From NCBI GenBank assembly GCA_964501105.1, contig CAZCRG010000096.1, forward strand, positions 1 through 6,823: 6,823 nucleotides of DNA, written 5' to 3'. A model generated the notes under the pieces. It made no database searches, was not told the origin of the DNA, and saw only the letters and a program-made list of their open reading frames with translations. This DNA comes from BMS3B sp964501105 (GTDB lineage: Archaea > Hydrothermarchaeota > Hydrothermarchaeia > Hydrothermarchaeales > BMS3B). Position 1 is the stretch's first letter; every line of letters starts with the position of its first letter. The position numbers and the translations under genes are program-made. Positions 1 to 5,764 of this stretch are shown here, piece after piece.

Positions 1-511
1 TCCTGGGACTGCCCCAGTTGCCTCTAACCCTGTAAGCTATTGCCTCATAGGTGTGCTCCTCGAGGTCTGCGCCAATAGCTGCCAGAGCTCCAATTATTCC
101 CCTTCCCAGCTTGTATTTTATGTACTCTGCTCCCTCTGCCCTGGCAAGAGCTTCAGCCTCGTTTATGCTTACAATACTTCTCAGAGTCCTGAAGTAGAAG
201 TCCCTGAAAACCCCTGGCTTTCCCTCAAAAAAGACAACCCCCGGATTAGTACTCGGATCGCTGAAAACTGCATTCTCCTCAACAACACTTTTAACAATTT
301 CCTTTGCTTTATCAACCTTATCTGTTTCAACAGCTATTGCTACACTGGCGTTGCCTCTGGTCTTATACCTAATGTTGGGGTTGAGCCTGACAAGGCGCAT
401 TTCCTTTACTTCGCCCAGCTTTTCCAGCCTTTCTTTAACTAGGGCTGCAATATAGGTGGTGCACATCCCCTGTTTTGCTGAGTCCGTGTCGTCAATACCA
501 ATATAGAGCAT
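1..511 (-). CDS. tiaS: tRNA(Ile2) 2-agmatinylcytidine synthetase TiaS, N-terminal part (cut by window edge)
   Basis: TiaS uses ATP and agmatine to convert C34 of the tRNA-Ile2 anticodon to agmatidine, so that the tRNA reads AUA as isoleucine rather than AUG as methionine. It is a cytoplasmic archaeal enzyme, the counterpart of bacterial TilS. Reading leftward from the ATG at 511-509, the protein has the family's opening IGIDDTDS (residues 4-11) followed by GMCTTY (15-20), both in the kinase-like N-terminal domain that activates C34. RYKTRGNASVAI (about 47-58) and LGRGIIGALAAIGADLEEHTYE (about 134-155, part of a longer conserved block) follow. The frame is open for 170 codons to the window edge. 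The usual length is a little over 400 residues, so the C-terminal OB-fold and zinc-ribbon regions lie outside. No Shine-Dalgarno sequence precedes the ATG, and the likely transcript leader is only about ten bases. Ile AUA codons are frequent in the neighbouring genes, consistent with the need for this enzyme. Confidence 0.95.
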   Translation of the reverse strand, partial: MLYIGIDDTDSAKQGMCTTYIAALVKERLEKLGEVKEMRLVRLNPNIRYKTRGNASVAIAVETDKVDKAKEIVKSVVEENAVFSDPSTNPGVVFFEGKPGVFRDFYFRTLRSIVSINEAEALARAEGAEYIKYKLGRGIIGALAAIGADLEEHTYEAIAYRVRGNWGSPR

Positions 512-533
512 TATTTAGCTGAATTTTCGATAA

Positions 534-552
534 CCAGTAAAATTATATATAA
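534..552. promoter_or_regulatory. Divergent promoter with a palindromic TATA box
   Basis: The 61-base spacer between tiaS (starting leftward at 511) and the regulator gene (starting rightward at 573) is AT-rich and contains TTATATATAA at 543-552, which is its own reverse complement. An archaeal TATA box is centred about 26 bases upstream of the transcript start. This one would place a rightward start near 573, giving a leaderless regulator mRNA, and a leftward start near 521, giving a leader of about ten bases for tiaS. Neither gene has a Shine-Dalgarno sequence, which agrees with short or absent leaders. On the rightward side the box is preceded by GTAAAA (537-542), a plausible TFB recognition element; the leftward side is preceded by a pyrimidine-rich stretch. 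Rightward transcription may therefore be favoured. The start sites are inferred from spacing only. Confidence 0.65.
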
Positions 553-572
553 GCAGAAAATAAGTAAATGTG

Positions 573-1493
573 ATGAAGGAAAGGCAGATTTTACTTTTTA
601 GAGTTATTGAAACTCTCGAAGACCAGGGCTACACATGCTCTGAGAGCTGTTTCCTGGGCAACACCTGCCTTGACCTCTTTGCTCGAAAGGGCGAGAAACT
701 GCTAATTCTCAAGGTTGTGAGCAATATAGATAGTGTGACTGAATCCCAGGCAAGGGAGATGCTGAAAGCTGCCTCCCTTCTTGGAGCTTCTCCTGTAATC
801 ATAGGCCTGAGGCGCAGGCTTGGAAGCCTTGAAGATGGCGTTGTGTACAGAAGAAAGGGAGTAAATGCTATTAGCCTGGAGACCTTTTCAAGGGCACTCC
901 TAGGTGAGATGCCTGAAGCTGAGAGCAGCAGAGGAGGCTACTTTGTAAATCTCAATCATGAAGTGCTGAGAAGGCTGAGGAAAAGCCTGAGGCTCAGCAG
1001 AAAGGAAGTGGCAGAAGAGGCAGGGGTTACCCCCAGGATGCTTTACGATTATGAAAGAGCAAAGAGTAAAGCTTCCCTGGAGGTGGCTGGAAAGCTGGAG
1101 GAAATTTTCAGTGCTAAAGTTTCTGAGGGAATTGATATATTTTCTGTTCCTGAGCTCCCCGAGGATTTAAACTGTTCTGGCGACTCTCTCCTCACAAGAT
1201 TATCCTCCCTGGGTCTTGAGGTTTTCCCGGCAAGAAAAGCTCCCTTTTCAGGTCTGATTAAAGATAAAAAAGAGGTTCTTCTTACCAGAAAGTTCACTCT
1301 TCCAGTTAAGGCAATTAAACACAAGATAACACTCCTGAAGAGTATTGCAGAAACTGCAGAAACAAGAGCTTTTCTTGTGAGCAGAGACAAGAAAAAGAAC
1401 ATTATGGGGCTGCCCAATATAAAGGAGAAAGAGATTGAGGAAATGGAGGAAGCTTCTGAGCTTTTTGAAATTCTTGATGAGCGCTGCTCTTAG
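573..1493 (+). CDS. Archaeal XRE/Cro-type HTH transcriptional regulator (COG1395 family)
   Basis: This is a predicted DNA-binding regulator of an archaeal family annotated only as putative HTH-type regulatory proteins; the targets are not known. The protein is about 306 residues, within the usual range. Residues 1-110 form an alpha/beta domain resembling the restriction-endonuclease fold, with the strand-turn-strand segment CLDLFARKGEKLLILKVV (about 32-49). A Cro/C1-type helix-turn-helix follows at about 130-180: LRLSRKEVAEEAGVTPRMLYDYER (in part), with the recognition helix around GVTPRMLYDYE. The C-terminal third (190-306) is conserved in the family but has no recognised fold. The start is either GTG at 570 or ATG at 573. 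The ATG is preferred because it is the stronger codon and lies at the expected leaderless position downstream of the TATA box; there is no Shine-Dalgarno sequence. It is the first gene of a rightward cluster with the DUF763 and DHH genes, divergent from tiaS, so autoregulation through the shared spacer is possible. Confidence 0.88.
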   Translation: MKERQILLFRVIETLEDQGYTCSESCFLGNTCLDLFARKGEKLLILKVVSNIDSVTESQAREMLKAASLLGASPVIIGLRRRLGSLEDGVVYRRKGVNAISLETFSRALLGEMPEAESSRGGYFVNLNHEVLRRLRKSLRLSRKEVAEEAGVTPRMLYDYERAKSKASLEVAGKLEEIFSAKVSEGIDIFSVPELPEDLNCSGDSLLTRLSSLGLEVFPARKAPFSGLIKDKKEVLLTRKFTLPVKAIKHKITLLKSIAETAETRAFLVSRDKKKNIMGLPNIKEKEIEEMEEASELFEILDERCS

Positions 1494-1519
1494 TCTTGTT
1501 AACATTCCTCCTTTCTAAG

Positions 1520-2623
1520 ATGCGGACAGGCGTGGCAGAGCTCCCTCTGCATGGAGGAAAAGCTCCCAGGTGGCTCTTCAAAAGAATGGTAAAACTTTCT
1601 GAAGCTATTCTTGACTATATGAGCTATGAGTACAGCCAGAGAGAACTCCTTCTAAGAATCTCAAATCCCTTCTGGTTTCAGGCTCTGAGCTGTGTTCTGG
1701 GCTTTGACTGGCACAGCTCTGGTACAACAACAACTACTCTGGGTGCCCTTAAGCAGGCCTGCAAGCCAGACGTGCATGGTATAGCCTTCGCAGGTGGTAA
1801 GGGTAAGGCTTCAAGGAATACAAAAGAGGAGATAGAAAACTTTGGGGGTATTTTCAATCTATCCACTGGAAAAATTGAGAGTATGAAGAGAGCCTCTAAA
1901 TTAACTGCCAAGGTGGACAACTCCTGCCTCCAGGATGGCTATGAGCTCTACCACCACAGCTTCATACTCACTGAAAAAGGGGAGTGGGCTGTTGTGCAGC
2001 AGGGACTGCTGGCTGAGAAAAGGTATGCAAGACGCTACCACTGGTTGAGCTTAAAAACAAAGAACTTTATTGAAGAACCCCATGAGGCTATTCTTGGCGA
2101 GAGAAAGGAGGATAAAGCCCTCGACATGACATCAAAGAAGAGTGAAGAGGCGAGGAAGGCTTCCATTGATCTGGCAAAAGAAGACACAAAAAGGCTGAAG
2201 AGGATTATAAGCGGTCAGAGTAGTCTAGACGACTTTACATCTTCCAGAAATATTCATTTTCCACAAAGGCATGGGATTTATAGAGTTGACATCTCTGCAA
2301 GAGGCTGGGAGGCTCTAAAAAAGGCCAGTGAAATTCAGCCCGAAAGTTATGAGGAGCTAATTTCAATCTCGGGCTTAGGGGCAAAAACTATAAGGGCTCT
2401 GGCACTGCTTTCAGAACTCCTCTTTGGAGCTGAAGCCTCCTGGGAAGACCCTGTGAAGTACTCCTTTGCCCATGGAGGTAAAGATGGAATTCCCTATCCT
2501 GTGGATCTGAAAACCTACGATGAGAGTATAGAGGTGCTGAGAAATGCACTACAGGAAGCGAAAATTGGCAAAAGCGAAAAGTATAAAGCATTGAAAAGAT
2601 TAAAGAGATTTACAATTGTATAA
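1520..2623 (+). CDS. DUF763 domain-containing protein, function unknown
   Basis: This is a conserved protein of unknown function found in archaea and some bacteria (DUF763/COG1415 type). The family signatures are in order: RTGVAELPLHGGKAPRWLF at the N-terminus (residues 2-20), LGFDWHSSGTTTT (about 60-72), AGGKGKASRNT (91-101), DNSCLQDGYELYHH (133-146) and FAHGGKDGIPYPVD (about 316-329). A segment at about 276-303, containing ISISGLGAKTIRALALL, looks like a helix-hairpin-helix, a fold that usually contacts the DNA or RNA backbone. The many invariant Asp, His and Lys residues suggest an enzyme or nucleic-acid-binding protein, but no function can be assigned. The ATG at 1520 is chosen because the family starts at M-R-T-G. 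A TTG at 1496 would add eight residues (MLTFLLSK) outside the conserved region. The gap to the upstream regulator is 26 bases with no Shine-Dalgarno sequence, so translation may depend on the preceding gene. The encoded protein is 367 residues. Confidence 0.88.
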   Translation: MRTGVAELPLHGGKAPRWLFKRMVKLSEAILDYMSYEYSQRELLLRISNPFWFQALSCVLGFDWHSSGTTTTTLGALKQACKPDVHGIAFAGGKGKASRNTKEEIENFGGIFNLSTGKIESMKRASKLTAKVDNSCLQDGYELYHHSFILTEKGEWAVVQQGLLAEKRYARRYHWLSLKTKNFIEEPHEAILGERKEDKALDMTSKKSEEARKASIDLAKEDTKRLKRIISGQSSLDDFTSSRNIHFPQRHGIYRVDISARGWEALKKASEIQPESYEELISISGLGAKTIRALALLSELLFGAEASWEDPVKYSFAHGGKDGIPYPVDLKTYDESIEVLRNALQEAKIGKSEKYKALKRLKRFTIV

Positions 2624-2634
2624 AAAAATTTTAA

Positions 2635-2642
2635 AAGGTGAT
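2635..2642 (+). promoter_or_regulatory. Ribosome binding site that decides the DHH gene start
   Basis: AAGGTGAT at 2635-2642 matches the complement of the archaeal 16S rRNA 3' end (the GGUGAU part of the anti-Shine-Dalgarno pairing). The GTG (2638) and ATG (2641) codons inside it are in the DHH reading frame but are followed immediately by TGA (2644-2646). The next in-frame codon is ATA at 2647, eight bases after the GG of the ribosome site, which is normal spacing. The TTG at 2683 is more than 40 bases away and too far to be served by this site. Confidence 0.55.
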
Positions 2643-2646
2643 GTGA

Positions 2647-3555
2647 ATACCTGTTATAATAGCCCATGGAGACAGCGATGGTTTGATAAGTTCTGCTCTT
2701 ATTTTAAAAAATATCCCAGAAAATAAGGCGAGAGTATACTATTCATCTCCTCCATTCCTCAGAGATACTATATGCAAGTCCCTTCTGGGAAGGAGGGCTG
2801 ATGAGATATATATAGCTGACCTCTCTCCCAACAGAGAGGCTATGGCTGCCAGCAGTGTATATTCCAGAGCCTACTGGTTTGACCACCACACCATTGAGCC
2901 CATCAAGGCACCGGAGAATGTATCACTTTATTTGAACAGCAGTGCAGAAAGTGCTGCAAAAGTTGTGGCTGAATACTTTAAATTTGAGGATGAGCTTGTA
3001 GATATAGCCAACCAGATAGATAGAAATAGTGTTGAAAGCCTTGAGGCAGAGCAACTTAGATGTTTAGTTGGTTATCTCAAGAAGTACACCCAGGGAATTG
3101 ACTTTGCCCTTAAAATGCGCTCTCTTGCTATATCTCTGGCTGAAAAGGGTCTTGAGAAGATCCTCTCACAACAGGAAAATCTTGAAGCTATTGGTAAGTA
3201 TCAGAACTACCTGCAGGAGCTTTCCAAGAATATAGAAGAAAAAACCGAAATTTATGATGTCATGGGAAAGAAAGTTGCCATTTATGTAACTGATGAGTTC
3301 AATCCAGTATATTTCATAACCAATCAGCTTAAAGAGCATAACAAAGCACCCTTTGACTATATTGTAGTTGTAGTTCACAGAAAACAGAAGAGCTTAACAA
3401 AGCTGGAGTTCAGAACTCACACAGGCGAAGATGTACTCAGCCTTGCAAGGTTTTTTGGAGGCGGAGGACATAAAGTTGCCAGCGGAGCAACAGTAGCAGG
3501 GAATACCACACAAAAAGAGATTATAAATGCTATTGAATCTCTCCAGACAGGATAA
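2647..3555 (+). CDS. DHH-DHHA1 family phosphoesterase, apparent AUA start
   Basis: This is a stand-alone DHH-superfamily phosphoesterase. Relatives hydrolyse short oligonucleotides, cyclic dinucleotides, pAp or polyphosphate using two metal ions (usually Mn2+). All motifs are visible when numbered from the ATA at 2647: motif I HGDSDG (7-12), motif II Asp in IADLSP (58), motif III DHH (79-81), motif IV Asp in NQIDR (125), then a helical linker and a C-terminal DHHA1 substrate domain with GGGGHKVASG (271-280). The length from that point is 302 residues, typical for the family. The first ordinary start codon, TTG at 2683, would remove motif I, including two metal-binding Asp residues, and has no ribosome site nearby. 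I therefore extend the gene to 2647, although the true start is either ATA or hidden by a one-base indel. It follows the DUF763 gene by 23 bases, probably in one transcript. Its 3' end overlaps convergent cbiT by 26 bp. The substrate cannot be told from sequence. Confidence 0.85.
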   Translation: MPVIIAHGDSDGLISSALILKNIPENKARVYYSSPPFLRDTICKSLLGRRADEIYIADLSPNREAMAASSVYSRAYWFDHHTIEPIKAPENVSLYLNSSAESAAKVVAEYFKFEDELVDIANQIDRNSVESLEAEQLRCLVGYLKKYTQGIDFALKMRSLAISLAEKGLEKILSQQENLEAIGKYQNYLQELSKNIEEKTEIYDVMGKKVAIYVTDEFNPVYFITNQLKEHNKAPFDYIVVVVHRKQKSLTKLEFRTHTGEDVLSLARFFGGGGHKVASGATVAGNTTQKEIINAIESLQTG

Positions 3556-4102
3556 ATACAGGATTTCTTGCTTTTAAAGCCCTGTATCTCCCAAGCTTCT
3601 CAGCTCTTGCTGCAATCACCTCTACAACTTCAAAATCGAAATCTCCTTCAAAAGCTTTCAGGGCTGTAAAAAGATTTTCAAGAGTTAAAGCACTTACCAC
3701 AACTCTACCATGTGGCCTCAACTTTCCTTTAACAGCATCAATAATCTCCCTAAGTTTTCCTGAGCTTCCTCCCACTATAACTCTATCAAGAGAGGGAAGA
3801 GATTCCAGAGCTGAAGGAGCCTCTCCAGATACAATTTCAACATTCCCAACTCCAAACTTCTCAATATTTGCCCTCAAAATCTCAACAGCCTCAGGATTTT
3901 TCTCAACCGCATAGATTTTCCCCTCAGAAGCCAGAAGGGCTGCCTCTATGCTCAGACTACCTGTTCCTGCACCAATATCTGCCACAATACTATTTCTATT
4001 TAATCTGAGCTTGTGGAGGAGCACTGCTCTAACCTCCTCCTTTGTCATGGGCACCTTACCTCTAATAAACTCATCATCCGCTATTCCAAAAGCTTTAGTC
4101 AT
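3530..4102 (-). CDS. cbiT: Cobalt-precorrin-6B C15-methyltransferase (decarboxylating)
   Basis: CbiT uses SAM to methylate C15 of cobalt-precorrin-6B and removes the acetate carboxyl at C12, in the anaerobic cobalamin (corrin) pathway in the cytosol. The 190-residue length is that of stand-alone CbiT, corresponding to the C-terminal half of the aerobic fusion CobL. The sequence shows the substrate-side opening GIADDEFIRGKVPMTKEEVR (6-25), the class I methyltransferase SAM loop DIGAGTGSLSIEAA (42-55), the acidic strand end VEKNPEA (66-72), DRVIVGGSSG (106-115) and the C-terminal GRYRALKARNPVFIL (171-185). The ATG overlaps the 3' end of cbiE by 8 bp and is preceded by GGTGG at 4113-4109 (spacing six). 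It is the last gene of the leftward operon. Its last 26 bases are antisense to the end of the DHH gene. Confidence 0.95.
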   Translation of the reverse strand: MTKAFGIADDEFIRGKVPMTKEEVRAVLLHKLRLNRNSIVADIGAGTGSLSIEAALLASEGKIYAVEKNPEAVEILRANIEKFGVGNVEIVSGEAPSALESLPSLDRVIVGGSSGKLREIIDAVKGKLRPHGRVVVSALTLENLFTALKAFEGDFDFEVVEVIAARAEKLGRYRALKARNPVFILSGEIQ

Positions 4103-4709
4103 TCCACACCACCATTATGGAATTACCCGGGAAGCTGCCAGAGGCAATCTCTCTAAGGCTTGATGTAAAAACCATCTCCTCTTCACTGGCAAGGTTGCAG
4201 CAAACACCAGCTTTAAGATTTCCCAGCTCTTTTAGAAGCTTCTCTGCAACAGCCTGAGGAGAATTTCTGCTGTCTGTGAAGATTGCCACCTTTTTATTTT
4301 TCCTCACCTCCTGAACAATATTTTCAAAATTTCTACCGTGGAGTGATATTAGCTTCACATCCTCCCAGGTGTCCTTGAGCTTTGCAAAGCAAAGCTGAAG
4401 GGAGCTTATCCCTGGTATAACTTCAATCTCTGCTCTCTCGAAGCTTCTCAGAAGAAATTTAAGAATGCTGAAGATGCCAGGATCGCCGGAGGTGAGCACT
4501 GCTACAGTCTTATCCCTGTTTTCTTTAATAAAGGCTTCCAGCTCAGGAAGATTGTTCTTGATCCTGAATTTGGGCTTTCCTTCAGGAACTAACTTCAAAG
4601 CCTGAGCACCGCCTGCTATCACCTGAGCCTCCTCAATGGCAGCCTTTGCTGAAGGAGTAAGATACTCCTCACTCCCTAACCCTATGCCTACAACAAGTAT
4701 TCTGCCCAT
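4095..4709 (-). CDS. cbiE: Cobalt-precorrin-7 C5-methyltransferase
   Basis: CbiE transfers a methyl group from SAM to C5 of the corrin ring in the anaerobic cobalamin pathway. It belongs to the tetrapyrrole (class III) methyltransferases, with 204 residues as expected for a stand-alone CbiE. Motifs in order are VGIGLGSEEYLTPSA (7-21), the glycine-rich SAM loop LTSGDPGIFS (72-81), VIPGISSLQ (97-105) and SLHGR (122-126), with a strand-forming C-terminus ending MVVWND. The ATG at 4709-4707 lies inside the end of cbiD (22 bp overlap) and has an excellent AGGAGG five bases upstream. With cbiT it makes the two activities that many bacteria fuse in CobL; here they are separate but overlap by 8 bp, which should keep their synthesis coupled. 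Confidence 0.95.
   Translation of the reverse strand: MGRILVVGIGLGSEEYLTPSAKAAIEEAQVIAGGAQALKLVPEGKPKFRIKNNLPELEAFIKENRDKTVAVLTSGDPGIFSILKFLLRSFERAEIEVIPGISSLQLCFAKLKDTWEDVKLISLHGRNFENIVQEVRKNKKVAIFTDSRNSPQAVAEKLLKELGNLKAGVCCNLASEEEMVFTSSLREIASGSFPGNSIMVVWND
4109..4113 (-). promoter_or_regulatory. Ribosome binding site for cbiT, inside cbiE
   Basis: Read leftward, GGTGG (4113-4109) lies six bases before the cbiT ATG at 4102, within the last codons of cbiE. It supports the chosen start and direct translation initiation at an overlapping gene junction. Confidence 0.6.
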
Positions 4710-5764
4710 CTTATCCTCCTTGCTCTGTCATCCATAGCGAGAATTTCTCCAGTCATAGAAGTGAGAACAGTCCCTGCCTCTATACTGAATCTCTCTTCCA
4801 CCTTCTCAGAAACCCTGCCTGCTATTCTTTTGAGAAGTCTCTCTTTAAGGCTATCGGGCAAGATATTAAGAGCTTCCTGCACATTGGAGCTACTCATTAT
4901 TCTCTCAACTTCCTCTCTCGAGGCTCCCTCAAGGCAGGCATTGCTGGCAAGAATCTCAAATTTTGCATCTGCAATCTTTGAGTGGGTGTTGAATATCCCG
5001 GCACTCAGCTTCATGAGCTTGCCCACATAGCCGAGGAGAAGTACCTTTTCTATGCCCTTCTCTCTGGACTTCTCAATCATAAAATCAAAGTAGTTTCCAA
5101 CCTTTATAACAGCATCCTCGGGAATGCCCCTTTTCAGGGCGAGAGTATAGCCCAGATTGCCTGGAGTGAGAATTACCTCCCTGAAGCCCTTAGCCAGAGC
5201 CACATCCACCTGAGGTAAGATACTCTCCTTATAAGCCTTTTCGCTCCAGGGCTCCACCACTCCTGTGGTGCCAAGAATTGAGAGACCTCCAACTATACCC
5301 AGCTTTGGATTCAGAGTTTTTTTTGCCAGCTCCTCTCCTCGAGGAATTGAAAGGGTTACCACAACACCTTTGCCAGAAGGCAGAGCTTCCTCCACGGCTT
5401 TTAGTATCATTTTCTTTGGCACTGGATTAATAGCAGGTTCACCGATAGAAACTCTCAGGCCAGGTTTTGTTACTATGCCTATACCTTTACCAGCTCTGAG
5501 TGTCACTCCCCCATTAGCCTCTCTGGCTTCTGCAAAAATTTCAATCCCTCTTGTTATATCTGGATCTTTGCTCCAGTTTTTAACAGTTTTTGCAACAGCA
5601 CATTCTTTTAAGAATTTTACCTCAGTTATGGGGATATCAACTCTTTCTCCGCCAGGTAGAGTTACAGCTACCTTTTTTGGAGTATTTCCATAGAATAATG
5701 CTTCAACTGCAGCTTTGGCTGCTGCACTGGCAAAAGTACCTGTGGTATATCCCTTTTTCAGCAT
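4688..5764 (-). CDS. cbiD: Cobalt-precorrin-5B C1-methyltransferase
   Basis: CbiD methylates C1 of the contracted corrin ring using SAM, the step before CbiJ reduction and the CbiE/CbiT reactions in the anaerobic cobalamin route. Its fold is unrelated to the other cobalamin methyltransferases. The 358 residues match the family. Diagnostic segments are GYTTGTFASAAAKAA (5-19), KDPDITRG (66-73), GKGIGIVTKPGL (92-103), GEPAINPVPKKMI (108-120), ILGTTGVVEPWS (163-174), GNYFDFM (223-229) and HSKIAD (261-266). The ATG at 5764-5762 overlaps the mtnA stop (ATGCTGA on the minus strand), so initiation is probably coupled to mtnA termination; only a weak GAAAG lies upstream. The end overlaps cbiE by 22 bp. 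The other ring genes (cbiL, H, F, G, J, C) are not in this window. Confidence 0.96.
   Translation of the reverse strand: MLKKGYTTGTFASAAAKAAVEALFYGNTPKKVAVTLPGGERVDIPITEVKFLKECAVAKTVKNWSKDPDITRGIEIFAEAREANGGVTLRAGKGIGIVTKPGLRVSIGEPAINPVPKKMILKAVEEALPSGKGVVVTLSIPRGEELAKKTLNPKLGIVGGLSILGTTGVVEPWSEKAYKESILPQVDVALAKGFREVILTPGNLGYTLALKRGIPEDAVIKVGNYFDFMIEKSREKGIEKVLLLGYVGKLMKLSAGIFNTHSKIADAKFEILASNACLEGASREEVERIMSSSNVQEALNILPDSLKERLLKRIAGRVSEKVEERFSIEAGTVLTSMTGEILAMDDRARRIRWAEYLL
4715..4720 (-). promoter_or_regulatory. Ribosome binding site for cbiE, inside cbiD
   Basis: Read leftward, a perfect AGGAGG (4720-4715) stands five bases before the cbiE ATG at 4709. It lies within the coding end of cbiD and fixes the cbiE start despite the 22 bp overlap. 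Confidence 0.8.

Noticed and set aside
53..442. Open frame of 129 codons on the plus strand across the tiaS region.
   Set aside because: The minus strand in the same place encodes a clear TiaS with IGIDDTDS and other family motifs; the plus-strand frame has no recognisable domain and is antisense shadow.
1049..1417. Open frame of 122 codons on the minus strand inside the regulator gene.
   Set aside because: The low-complexity hydrophobic and serine-rich translation is typical of antisense reading, and the plus-strand gene is intact over the full stretch.
2644..2646. Read-through of the TGA (as selenocysteine or another amino acid) to use the ATG at 2641 or GTG at 2638 as the DHH start.
   Set aside because: It would add only one or two residues before TGA in a family with no selenocysteine there, and no SECIS-like hairpin stands out by eye; an AUA start or a one-base indel is simpler.
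5265..5693. Open frame of 142 codons on the plus strand opposite cbiD.
   Set aside because: cbiD is unambiguous on the other strand. The frame looks like a by-product of its codon usage, with no ribosome site or domain.
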